Positions 42,975 through 51,607 of a stretch of 64,000 nucleotides of DNA are shown in pieces. Under the pieces are notes generated by a model. It was given only the letters and a program-made list of their open reading frames with translations. It was not told the DNA's origin and searched no databases. The translations under genes and the position numbers were made by a program. Every line of letters starts with the position of its first letter. Position 1 is the first letter of the stretch. The DNA comes from Haloferax sulfurifontis ATCC BAA-897 (GTDB taxonomy: Archaea > Halobacteriota > Halobacteria > Halobacteriales > Haloferacaceae), in the NCBI RefSeq assembly GCF_000337835.1, contig NZ_AOLM01000004.1, positions 186,001-250,000 of the forward strand, read 5' to 3'.

Positions 42975-43333
42975 CAATCATGCATAACCGACTCCAGAAT
43001 GTTGAAACACACTAGTATATAGTCAACAATAGTGCGTGGTATTCTCAGAGGAGAAGATATTTATGCACGGTGTTCAATCAGATAGATGGCGTGGCCACTG
43101 TCGCCACCACAGAATACCCAGCCCAGCCCAATGCGTGATTCAGTGCCAGCACGCAGTCGGCCGCGCCTCCCGCTGCCTCTACTCGGGTTCGACGACCCCG
43201 CCCCGGGCTCGAACCCGACCGTTTCCACGCCCCGAGCGTCCGCTTCGGTCGGCGTTTCGCCCCGTTCTCGCCCGGTTTCGAGCCTCGGGTCTCCGGCCCG
43301 AAGCTACATCTGCGACCCATCCTAACCCCGCGT
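42975..43333. other. Intergenic stretch, no gene recognised
   Basis: About 360 bases. An AT-rich part at 42,975-43,075 (with TATATAGTC and GATATTTATGCAC) looks promoter-like. The rest is GC-rich without a credible frame or repeat. Confidence 0.4.
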
Positions 43334-43777
43334 ATGTACACCGGCAGGACGGACCAGCCCTGCTGTCTCTGTGACGACCCGAAGACCGTCGCCCGCATCG
43401 CGGTCCCCCCGCGAGCGGTGATGCTCATGGAGAACGCCGCCCCCATCGCGTGGCGCGACATCGTCGGCGACGTGACGCTCCAGTTCTGCGAGAGCGACTG
43501 GGAGCTCGTCGCCGAGTTGGTCTTGGACCTCGGCATGCACCCGCTTTCGCGGTGTAACGTCGCCCGCGCGGACTTCAGCATCCGCGAGGACTTCGAGGCG
43601 CTTCTGAACAGCACCCGCGACGAGCCCGACCAGACAGAACAGGAAGACCGCATGCTCGCCGAGGCGCGCGCCGTCATCGACGACTCTGACGACCCCATGG
43701 TCGAGGAACGCGACCTCGTGGAGGCGCACGTCGTGGTCCGCGCGATGGCCGAACTCGGCGTCGACCGGCCGGCGTGA
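43334..43777 (+). CDS. Haloarchaeal protein with N-terminal CxxC, 147 aa
   Basis: The N-terminus has CCLCDD (residues 10-15) and a further Cys in LQFCESDWELVAELV, which could bind a metal. An amphipathic helical C-terminus follows with ERDLVEAHVVVRAMAEL. I recognise it as a typical short haloarchaeal conserved hypothetical, without function. It stands alone and is followed by a short GC-rich tandem repeat. Confidence 0.65.
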   Translation: MYTGRTDQPCCLCDDPKTVARIAVPPRAVMLMENAAPIAWRDIVGDVTLQFCESDWELVAELVLDLGMHPLSRCNVARADFSIREDFEALLNSTRDEPDQTEQEDRMLAEARAVIDDSDDPMVEERDLVEAHVVVRAMAELGVDRPA

Positions 43778-43780
43778 GCC

Positions 43781-43810
43781 GTGCTGTGCCGTGCTGTGCC
43801 GTGCTGTGCC
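43781..43810. repeat. Three perfect 10-bp tandem repeats
   Basis: GTGCTGTGCC is repeated three times at 43781-43810, just after the stop codon of the preceding gene, and a partial copy follows. Confidence 0.85.
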
Positions 43811-43840
43811 GTGTCTCGCGCCGATTTCACGTGCCGATTC

Positions 43841-44080
43841 TCACGCGCCGGTTGCCACGCCGAACAGCCGCGTCGACCCCCACGAGAGCACGACGATGCC
43901 GGCGATGAAGACCGCGAGCGCCGCCATCATCGGGAACGGGTCGAGCGACGGCCCGCCGAGGAACGGCCCGCGGACGATGAGAAACGAGGTGCCCATCGAG
44001 AGGCCGAGCCCGACGCTCGTGACGAGCGTGAAAAACAGTTTGGCGACGCCGATTCCCCGCGTGTCGTTCCGGAAGCGCAT
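43841..44080 (-). CDS. Small two-helix membrane protein, 79 aa
   Basis: MRFRNDTRGIGVAK is followed by two hydrophobic helices (LFFTLVTSVGLGLSMG and MMAALAVFIAGIVVLSWG). It has a basic N-terminus facing the cytoplasm. No family recognised; haloarchaeal genomes carry many such proteins. It lies 76 bp downstream of the acylphosphatase gene on the same strand. Confidence 0.65.
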   Translation of the reverse strand: MRFRNDTRGIGVAKLFFTLVTSVGLGLSMGTSFLIVRGPFLGGPSLDPFPMMAALAVFIAGIVVLSWGSTRLFGVATGA

Positions 44081-44156
44081 GGGGACAGGTCCCCCGAACC
44101 CCGCTTGAACGATTTGGCCGTCTCGTTGATGTTATCGGTCGGTTGTCGGGTTCCCG

Positions 44157-44441
44157 TCAGCGCTCGACGCGGAAGCCGGTCTCGCCGTCCGGTTCCTCGT
44201 AGGTGACGTCCACGTCCTCGACGGTCGCCATCGGACTCCCGTCGTGGCACCACTCGACCATCGCCTCCACGTCGTCGCGGGGGCCCTCGAAGACGGCCTC
44301 GACGCGGCCGTCGGCGAGGTTCTTCACCCAGCCGTCGACGCCGCGGTCGCGGGCGGTGTCGCGGGTCGTCGCCCGGTAGTAGACGCCTTGGACGTGGCCC
44401 GAGACGTAGACGTGCGCGCGAGTTCGGCCGTGTTCGCTCAT
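44157..44441 (-). CDS. acyP: Acylphosphatase
   Basis: A 94-residue protein starting at ATG 44441. The motif VYVSGHVQGVYYRATT contains the catalytic Arg within the phosphate-binding loop, and GWVKNLADGRVEAVFEG contains the catalytic Asn. Both hallmark regions are intact. It hydrolyses carboxyl-phosphate bonds of acyl phosphates in the cytoplasm. Longer in-frame starts reach into the divergent phosphohexomutase gene and are not credible. Confidence 0.93.
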   Translation of the reverse strand: MSEHGRTRAHVYVSGHVQGVYYRATTRDTARDRGVDGWVKNLADGRVEAVFEGPRDDVEAMVEWCHDGSPMATVEDVDVTYEEPDGETGFRVER

Positions 44442-44618
44442 GGCTTTCGCTTCGTCCCCCGGCGTCAAAGGCGTGCTGTCTCGGGCGGTCGGTTCCTCGG
44501 GGGGCAGGCTCCCCGAGCGACCGTCTCCGCGGTCGTCGCCGCCACCGACCCGTGCGCCCGCCTCGCACGCATCTCCCGAACCGTCAGCATCTAAGTACGA
44601 CCCCGCCAACGCTGGACT

Positions 44619-45980
44619 ATGGAACTTTTCGGCACCGCCGGCATCCGCGGGAGCGCGACGGAGCGAGTGACGCCGGAACTCGCCCTCAGCGTCGGCCGCG
44701 CCGCCGGCCTCGCCGCGCTCGAATCGGACGGGTCCGCCGAGTTCGTCGTCGGCCGCGACGGACGGACGACCGGACAGGGCCTCGTCGCCGCCGTCGAGGC
44801 CGGCCTGCTCTCCGCGGGCGCTGACGTGACCCGCGTGGGCGTCGTCCCGACGCCGGCGCTCGCGTTCGCCTCGCGGGGCCGCCGCGGCGTCATGCTCACG
44901 GCCTCGCACAACCCCCCGACGGACAACGGCATCAAGATGTTCGTCGACGGACAGGAGTACGACCGCGACCTCGAACGAGACATCGAGACGCGGGTCGAAG
45001 CGGGCGCGACCCCGGCCGACTGGGACGACTGGGGCGCGGCCGGGACGAGCGGCGTCCTCGACGCCTACCGCGACGCAATCGTCGAGTTCGCCGGCCGGCA
45101 CGGGTCGGACCTCGACGGCCTCTCCGTCGCCGTCGACTGCGGCAACGGCATGTCCGCACTCGGCACGCCGCAGGTCCTCCGCGACCTCGGCGCGCGCGTC
45201 GTCACGCTCAACGGGCAGATAGACGGCCACTTCCCCGGCCGCGAGTCGAAGCCGACGCCCGAGACGCTCGCGGACCTCATCGCGTTCGTCGCCGACGGCG
45301 ACTTCGACTTCGGCATCGGCCACGACGGCGACGCCGACCGCATCGTCATCATCGACGGAAACGGCGAGGTCGTCCACGAGGACACCGTCATCGCCATCGT
45401 CGCCGAGCACTACGTCCGCGTCTCCGACGCCGACGACCCGGTCGTGGTCACGACGCCGAACGCCTCGGGCCGCATCGACGAGCGGGTCCGCGAGGCCGGG
45501 GGGCGCGTCGAGCGCGTCCGCCTCGGGGCGCTCCACGAGGGCATCGCCAGCGCCCGCGCCGGCGGCGGCGACGTGGTGTTCGCGGCCGAGCCGTGGAAGC
45601 ACATCCACCCGTCGTTCGGCGGCTGGATAGACGGCATCGCCTCGGCGGCGCTCGTCGCCCGTCTCGCCGCCGAGTCCGGCATGGCCGGCCTGCGCGAGCC
45701 GGTTACGGAGCGCCCGTATCGCAAGGTGAGCGTCCCCTGCTCCGACGAGAAAAAGGGGGCGGCGATGGCGGCGCTCGAACGCTCGCTCCCCGAGGCGATG
45801 GCCCCCGAGTCGGTCGACACCGAGTACGGCGTCCGACTGGAGTTCGCCGACGCGTCGTGGACGCTGGTCCGCCCGTCGGGGACCGAGCCCTACATCCGGG
45901 TGTACGCTGAGGCCGACGACGTGGACGCGCTCGTCGACGAGGTGACGGCCGTCGTCGAGGGCGAAATCGAGGACGCCTGA
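44619..45980 (+). CDS. Phosphohexomutase (phosphoglucosamine mutase-like)
   Basis: A 453-residue alpha-D-phosphohexomutase. The catalytic serine loop is TASHNPPTDNG (near 95), the magnesium site is GHDGDADRIV (near 237), and the phosphate-binding loop is RPSGTEPYIRVY close to the C-terminus. The sugar-binding loop, usually GEx-S-G/N, reads FAAEPWKHIHPS, so specificity may differ from the standard glucosamine or mannose enzymes. It interconverts hexose 1- and 6-phosphates for glycan or S-layer glycosylation precursors. Start is ATG 44619, divergent from acylphosphatase. Confidence 0.88.
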   Translation: MELFGTAGIRGSATERVTPELALSVGRAAGLAALESDGSAEFVVGRDGRTTGQGLVAAVEAGLLSAGADVTRVGVVPTPALAFASRGRRGVMLTASHNPPTDNGIKMFVDGQEYDRDLERDIETRVEAGATPADWDDWGAAGTSGVLDAYRDAIVEFAGRHGSDLDGLSVAVDCGNGMSALGTPQVLRDLGARVVTLNGQIDGHFPGRESKPTPETLADLIAFVADGDFDFGIGHDGDADRIVIIDGNGEVVHEDTVIAIVAEHYVRVSDADDPVVVTTPNASGRIDERVREAGGRVERVRLGALHEGIASARAGGGDVVFAAEPWKHIHPSFGGWIDGIASAALVARLAAESGMAGLREPVTERPYRKVSVPCSDEKKGAAMAALERSLPEAMAPESVDTEYGVRLEFADASWTLVRPSGTEPYIRVYAEADDVDALVDEVTAVVEGEIEDA

Positions 45981-46168
45981 GCGGGTACCGGGGCAGGTTC
46001 GACCCGGCGCGAGCGCGAGCCGGCGCGGCGCGAACTCGACGTCCGCGGAGGTGAACCGCGGTCCCGTCCCCGCCGATTTGCAAACGTGGTGATGCGACGC
46101 CGCTGAAACCGCGAAACGACACCTTTATGCAATTTTCGCGGCCCCTGTCTCAATAGGAGTTCATAGAT

Positions 46169-47299
46169 ATGGACAGACGTTCTTTTGTCAAAGCGGCAGG
46201 GGTCGCGGGTATCGCGGGCCTCGCAGGTTGTACGGGCGGACCGTCCGAGGGGAGCCAAGAGACGACGGCGACGACGACCGAGTCGTCCGGCGGCGAGGAG
46301 ACCACGGCGGCCGAGCAGACGACCGAGGAGTCCGGTCCGGCGGCCTACGTCGGCATGGTCTACGCGCTCGGCGGTCTCGGTGACAAGTCGTTCAACGACG
46401 CCGCGAAGCGCGGCATCGAGCAGGCGACCTCGGAGTTCGGCGTCGAGTACGACGAGGCTCAGCCCTCGGCGGCCGAGGAGTTCCCGCAGTTCCAGCGCCG
46501 GTTCGCGCAGTCGTCGAATCCGGACTACGACCTCGTGTCGTGCATCGGCTACGCCCAGAAGTCCGCGCTCGCGGAGACGGCACCGAACTTCCCGGAGCAG
46601 AACTTCATGATCGTCGACGACACCGTCGACGAGGACAACGTGGCGAGCTACCTGTTCCGCGAGGAGCAGGGCTCGTTCCAGGTCGGCTACCTCGCCGGTC
46701 TCCTCACCACCCAGGAGTTCTCGGCGGGCTCCGGCTCGACGACGCCCGACTCGAAGAACGTCGGCTTCGTCGGCGGCGTCGACGCCCCGCTCATCCGGAA
46801 GTTCCAGGCCGGCTTCGAGGCCGGTGTGGCGCACGCGGACGAGGAAATCACGGTCGACGCGGCCTACGCCGGGTCGTTCTCCGACTCCGCGAAGGGGAAG
46901 GAAATCGCCACGTCGATGTACGACAACGGCGCGGACATCGTCTACCACGCGGCCGGCGGCACGGGCCTCGGCGTCTTCCAGGCGGCGAAAGAGCAGGGTA
47001 AGTTCGCCATCGGCGTCGACTCCGACCAGTCGCAGACCGAGCCGAACTACGCCGACGTCATCCTCGCCTCGATGGTCAAGCGCGTCGAGTCGGCGGTGTA
47101 CACCTCCGTCGAGAACGTCGTCAACGACGAGTTCAGCGGCGGCTCCACCATGACGCTCGGCCTCGAAGAGGACGGCATCGCCGCCGTCTACGGCGCGGAA
47201 CTCGGCTCCGAAATCCCGCAGGACGTCAAGGACGCGCTCTCGGAGTCCCGCGAGGCCATCATCGCCGGCGACATCGAGATTCCGACGACGACCGAGTAA
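46169..47299 (+). CDS. BMP-family ABC transporter substrate-binding lipoprotein
   Basis: A 376-residue protein. The N-terminus MDRRSFVKAAGVAG has twin arginines and GLAGC forms a lipobox, so it is probably a Tat-exported lipoprotein, as usual for haloarchaea. A Thr/Ser/Glu-rich linker follows. The BMP (Med/PnrA/TmpC) domain shows YVGMVYALGGLGDKSFND, QNFMIVDDTV and VGFVGGVDAPLIRKF. Relatives bind purine nucleosides. A TATA-like CTTTATG (about 46121-46129) and AGGAG (46157-46161) precede the ATG. The ATPase and two permeases follow. Confidence 0.9.
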   Translation: MDRRSFVKAAGVAGIAGLAGCTGGPSEGSQETTATTTESSGGEETTAAEQTTEESGPAAYVGMVYALGGLGDKSFNDAAKRGIEQATSEFGVEYDEAQPSAAEEFPQFQRRFAQSSNPDYDLVSCIGYAQKSALAETAPNFPEQNFMIVDDTVDEDNVASYLFREEQGSFQVGYLAGLLTTQEFSAGSGSTTPDSKNVGFVGGVDAPLIRKFQAGFEAGVAHADEEITVDAAYAGSFSDSAKGKEIATSMYDNGADIVYHAAGGTGLGVFQAAKEQGKFAIGVDSDQSQTEPNYADVILASMVKRVESAVYTSVENVVNDEFSGGSTMTLGLEEDGIAAVYGAELGSEIPQDVKDALSESREAIIAGDIEIPTTTE

Positions 47300-47523
47300 C
47301 CCCGCGACCCGTCACTCGCATTTCTTTCGACGCCGCGCCCCGAGCGACGGCGTCCGAGACGAAGCAGTCAATATTGCCGGTTCCACACCGCGGGCAGTCG
47401 AACATGCCCGCGGGTTGAACAGTTCGAACTCCCCGATAACCGCCGCGACGCTCCGTGTGGACCACTCCCGCGTCGACTCGAATCCCACGAGTTTAAGCGA
47501 ACCCCCCCGAAAAAAGGGTCAAG

Positions 47524-49083
47524 ATGAGCACCGCTGTTCATCTCGACGAAATCACAAAACGGTTCCCCGGCGTCGTGGCGAACGACGACGTGGACCTGAC
47601 CGTCGAGCGCGGCACGGTGCACGCACTTCTGGGAGAGAACGGGGCCGGCAAGACGACGTTGATGAACATCCTCTACGGGCTCTACGAACCCACGGAGGGG
47701 ACCGTCCGCGTGGACGGGAAAGCGCGGGACTTCGACTCACCCGCGGACGCTATCGACGCCGGAATCGGTATGATTCACCAGCACTTCATGCTGGTCGACC
47801 CCATGACGGTCGCCGAGAACATCGTCCTCGGCAACGAACCGCGCAAGTGGTTCGGCACGACCGTCGACCGGGAGCGCGCGCGCCAAGAGGTCATCGACCT
47901 CTCGAACCGATACGGATTCGACGTGGACCCCGACGACGCCATCGAGGACGTGAGCGTCGGCGTTCAACAGCGCGTCGAGATTCTGAAAGCACTCTACCGC
48001 GGGGCGGACATCCTCATTTTGGACGAGCCCACCGCGGTCCTCACTCCCCAGGAGGTCGAAGAGCTGTTCCGCGTCTTCGAGGAGCTGACTGCACAGGGGA
48101 AGACGATTATCTTCATCAGCCACAAGCTCGGCGAGGCCATGCACGCCGCCGACGACATCACCGTCCTCAGAAACGGCAAGAACGTCGGCACCGTGAAGGC
48201 CGACGAGACGTCGAACGAGGAACTCGCCGAGCTGATGGTCGGCCGCGAGGTCCTCCTCGAACCGAAGGCCGAACCGCAGGAACCGGGCGACGAGGTGCTC
48301 GCGGTGCGGAACCTCTCGGCGGAGGACAACCGCGGCATCCCCGCCGTCTCCGACGTGTCGTTCGACATCCGCGAGGGCGAGGTGTTCGGCGTCGCCGGCG
48401 TCGACGGCAACGGCCAGTCGCAGTTGGTCGAAGCCATCACCGGCCTGCGGACGCCGACCGAGGGCTCGATTACCTACAAGGGCCGGGACGTCACCGACGC
48501 CTCGCGCCGCTCCCGCATCGACGACGGGATGGCGTACATCCCCGAGGACCGACACGAGCGCGGGCTCGTGATGGACTTCGACCTCGTCCAAAACGGCATC
48601 CTCGGGAGCCAGCACAGCCCGACGTTCGCCGCCGACGGCCGGATACACTGGTCCGACGCGCGCGACCACGCGGAGCGAATCATCGACGAGTACGACGTTC
48701 GACCGCCGCACGCCGACGCCGACGCGGAGTCCTTCTCCGGCGGCAACCAACAGAAGTTCATCGTCGGCCGCGAGTTCGAACGCGAACCGGACCTCGTCGT
48801 CGCCACCCACCCGACCCGCGGCGTGGACATCGGCGCGATGGAGTTCATCCACGAGCGGCTCTTGGACCTCCGAGCCGAGGGCAAAGCGGTGCTTCTCGTC
48901 TCCTCGAAGCTCGACGAGGTGCAGGGCCTCTCGGACCGCCTCGGCGTCATGCACGACGGCGAACTCATGGACATCGTAGACCCACGCGACACCACCGAAG
49001 AAGAGATCGGCCTGCTCATGGCCGGCGAACGCCCCGACGCCGACGCGACCGACGCGGAACCGCCCGTGGGTGACGCCAGATGA
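47524..49083 (+). CDS. ABC transporter ATP-binding protein, double ATPase
   Basis: A 519-residue protein with two ATPase halves. The first has Walker A GENGAGKTTL (about 36-45), signature VSVGVQQRVEILK and Walker B LILDEPTAVLTP. The second has a degenerate Walker A (GVDGNGQSQLVE), signature FSGGNQQKFIVG and ATHPTRGVD. This is the layout of sugar- and nucleoside-type importers (MglA/RbsA/NupA-like) that pair with BMP-type binding proteins. Its 3' end overlaps the next permease gene as ATGA. TATA-like GTTTAAG is near 47,490. Confidence 0.92.
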   Translation: MSTAVHLDEITKRFPGVVANDDVDLTVERGTVHALLGENGAGKTTLMNILYGLYEPTEGTVRVDGKARDFDSPADAIDAGIGMIHQHFMLVDPMTVAENIVLGNEPRKWFGTTVDRERARQEVIDLSNRYGFDVDPDDAIEDVSVGVQQRVEILKALYRGADILILDEPTAVLTPQEVEELFRVFEELTAQGKTIIFISHKLGEAMHAADDITVLRNGKNVGTVKADETSNEELAELMVGREVLLEPKAEPQEPGDEVLAVRNLSAEDNRGIPAVSDVSFDIREGEVFGVAGVDGNGQSQLVEAITGLRTPTEGSITYKGRDVTDASRRSRIDDGMAYIPEDRHERGLVMDFDLVQNGILGSQHSPTFAADGRIHWSDARDHAERIIDEYDVRPPHADADAESFSGGNQQKFIVGREFEREPDLVVATHPTRGVDIGAMEFIHERLLDLRAEGKAVLLVSSKLDEVQGLSDRLGVMHDGELMDIVDPRDTTEEEIGLLMAGERPDADATDAEPPVGDAR

Positions 49084-50348
49084 GCGCGGTCGAGAACGCG
49101 AAGGCCGTTCTCCGGCGGCTGACGGCCGCCTCCGCGACCGAGCGCATCCTCATCAGCTTCGCCGCGCTCGTCATGGCCGTGCTCGTCGGCGCGGTCATCA
49201 TCCTCGTCTCCGGCCGCATCACGACGTGCCAGACCGCGGCGACGACGCTGTTCGGTACCGGCTTCTGTTACGACCCCGTCGAGGTGTACCTCGTGCTGTT
49301 CAACGGGGCGCTCGGCGAGCCGTTCCTCGTGAACAGCCCGGGGATTCTCAAACCGCTCAACCCCGACTGGAACCCGCTGAACTTCGGGCTCGCGCTCACG
49401 CTCAAGGAGACGACGCTCCTCATCTTCACCGGCCTCTCGGTCGCCGTCTCCTTCCGCGCGGGCCTGTTCAACATCGGGACGCAGGGACAGCTCGTCCTCG
49501 GCGGCCTCGCGACGGCGCTGTTTTCCTTCTTCGTCGCGCCGATGCTCCCGTCCGGGCTCGTCGGCGGCCTCGTCCTGATTCCGCTCGCCGTCATCGTCGG
49601 CGCGCTCGTCGGCGGCCTCTACGGCGCGATTCCGGGCGCGCTCAAGGCGTACGCCGACGCCAACGAGGTCATCACGACCATCATGCTGAACTTCATCGCC
49701 GCGCAAATCGCGTTCGTCCTCGTCAGCGAGTTCTTCTCGAACCCCGACTCGCAGGTCGTCGAGACGACGCCGCTTCCCGGTTGGGCGACGCTCCTCCCGG
49801 TGGCGTTCCCGCAGGGGGGCGACTTCTCGATTCTCGCGCTCGCGTTCGGCCTCGCGCTCGTCGTCGCCGTCTGGTTCCTGCTCGAACAGACCTCCTTCGG
49901 GTACGACCTCCGGACGAGCGGCGAACAGCCCGAAGCCGCCGAGTACGGCGGCGTCGACGCCAAGCGAACGACCGTCACGAGCATGTTCCTCTCCGGCGCG
50001 CTCGGCGGCATGGGCGGTGCCATCTGGGTGCTCATGGTCATGGGCAAGTGGCAGGCCGGCGTCCCCGCGCTCGGGTTCGACGGCATCACCGTCTCCATCC
50101 TCGCGGGGAACAACCCGTTCGGCGTCGTCCCGGCGGCGCTCCTGTTCGGGACGCTCAAGTCCGGCTCCCTCGCGGTCCAGTTCGGGACCGGCGTCCCGAA
50201 ACAGCTCGTCGGCGTCCTCCGCGGTCTCATCATCCTGTTCGTCGCGATGCCCGAGTTCTTCCGCATGCTCGGCTCCGCCATCGACCTCGAACCGGACCGG
50301 GAGACCGTGGCCACGGACGGCGGCGCTCTCGGAGGTGACGACGAATGA
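49080..50348 (+). CDS. ABC transporter permease (nucleoside-type), first subunit
   Basis: A 422-residue integral membrane protein with about ten hydrophobic helices. The sequence GLFNIGTQGQLVLGG is the typical binding-protein-dependent permease signature of BPD_transp_2 (RbsC/NupP-like), and ALGGMGGAIWVLMVMGKWQ and FDGITVSILAGNNPFG are also characteristic. It forms the channel with the following gene. Start overlaps the ATPase stop and its stop overlaps the next start, so translation is coupled. Confidence 0.9.
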   Translation: MSAVENAKAVLRRLTAASATERILISFAALVMAVLVGAVIILVSGRITTCQTAATTLFGTGFCYDPVEVYLVLFNGALGEPFLVNSPGILKPLNPDWNPLNFGLALTLKETTLLIFTGLSVAVSFRAGLFNIGTQGQLVLGGLATALFSFFVAPMLPSGLVGGLVLIPLAVIVGALVGGLYGAIPGALKAYADANEVITTIMLNFIAAQIAFVLVSEFFSNPDSQVVETTPLPGWATLLPVAFPQGGDFSILALAFGLALVVAVWFLLEQTSFGYDLRTSGEQPEAAEYGGVDAKRTTVTSMFLSGALGGMGGAIWVLMVMGKWQAGVPALGFDGITVSILAGNNPFGVVPAALLFGTLKSGSLAVQFGTGVPKQLVGVLRGLIILFVAMPEFFRMLGSAIDLEPDRETVATDGGALGGDDE

Positions 50349-51448
50349 GCACGACCACCATCGACCGACTCCGCGACACCGAACTGTCTTACAGAGCGAC
50401 GCTCGCCGGCGGGGCGCTGAGCGTCTTCCTGCTCATCGCACTGCTCGGCCTCGCCTTCCCGAGCAGTATCTGGGGCAACCTCCTCGCCATCCTCACCAGT
50501 CGGAGCACGCTCTCGTCGGCGCTCCGGCTCTCGGTGCCCATCACCTTCGCCGCGCTCGGCGGTATCTTCTCCGAGAAGGCCGGCGTGGTGAACATCGGGC
50601 TGGAGGGTCTGCTCATCATCTCGGCGTTCACCGCGGTCATCACCACGGCCGTCGTCGGCCCCGAGATGACCGTCCTCGGCCTGCCGGCCATCTGGATCGG
50701 CTTCTTCGCCGGCGTCCTCTCGTCGGTGCTGTTCTCGGCGCTGTTCGCCGTGGTCTGCATCCGCTTCAAGGCCGACCAGATTATCGCCGGCCTCGCCGTC
50801 TGGCTCATCGCGCTCGGCCTCGCGCCGTTCGCGGCGACCGTCTACTACGGCGGCGTCAACACCGACAACCTCGGGACGACCCTCGGGACGTGGACGATTC
50901 CCGTCCTCTCGGACATCCCGTTTTTCGGTGCGCTGTTCGACGCCGACCCCGCGGTGTACATGATGCTCGTCGCGGTCCCGACGTCGTGGTACGTCCTGAA
51001 CCGCACGGCGTTCGGCCGCCACGTCCGCGCGTCCGGCGAGAACCCCAAGGCGCTCGATACCGTCGGCGTCGACGTGAGCCGCGTCCGCTACGCGGGCGTG
51101 CTCCTCTCGGGCTTCCTCGCCGGCATCGGCGGCTCCGCGCTGTCGCTCGGCCTCGGCCAGTTCGTCGGGAACAACCAGACGATGGTCAACGGGAAGGGCT
51201 TCATCGCCATCGTGGCGTTCCTCTTCGGGAACTACAACCCCGTCGGCGCGTTCGGCGCGTCGTTCCTCTTCGCGGGGCTGGAGGCCGCCCAGATTCGCCT
51301 CCAGCAGGTCCCCGGCTACGGCGTTCCTGACTCGCTCATCCAGACGATTCCGTACGTGACGGTCCTCGTCGTCCTCGCGCTCGTCGGCCGCACCCGCATC
51401 CCGGCCGCCTCGGGCGAGCACTACGACACCGGCGACGACAACCGCTGA
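50345..51448 (+). CDS. ABC transporter permease (nucleoside-type), second subunit
   Basis: A 367-residue membrane protein of the same BPD_transp_2 family. GVVNIGLEGLLIISAF, DQIIAGLAVWLIALG and NGKGFIAIVAFLFGNYNP are characteristic. It overlaps the preceding permease gene by 4 bp (ATGA). With the BMP lipoprotein, double ATPase and first permease it completes a four-gene importer, most likely for nucleosides. The actual substrate is not shown by sequence. Confidence 0.9.
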   Translation: MSTTTIDRLRDTELSYRATLAGGALSVFLLIALLGLAFPSSIWGNLLAILTSRSTLSSALRLSVPITFAALGGIFSEKAGVVNIGLEGLLIISAFTAVITTAVVGPEMTVLGLPAIWIGFFAGVLSSVLFSALFAVVCIRFKADQIIAGLAVWLIALGLAPFAATVYYGGVNTDNLGTTLGTWTIPVLSDIPFFGALFDADPAVYMMLVAVPTSWYVLNRTAFGRHVRASGENPKALDTVGVDVSRVRYAGVLLSGFLAGIGGSALSLGLGQFVGNNQTMVNGKGFIAIVAFLFGNYNPVGAFGASFLFAGLEAAQIRLQQVPGYGVPDSLIQTIPYVTVLVVLALVGRTRIPAASGEHYDTGDDNR

Positions 51449-51607
51449 GCGACTCGGTCGCCTCGGGTTTCCGTTTTCTCCTGCCTCTCGTCCCCGGTTT
51501 CTCCCCGTCGAGCGCCGCGTCTCGGCGGGAGCGGTTCCCGCCGGAGTCGCCCCGCGCGGTCGGTGCGGGAGTAAAGAGTTTTCAGCCCGCGATATGGAGG
51601 TGATACC

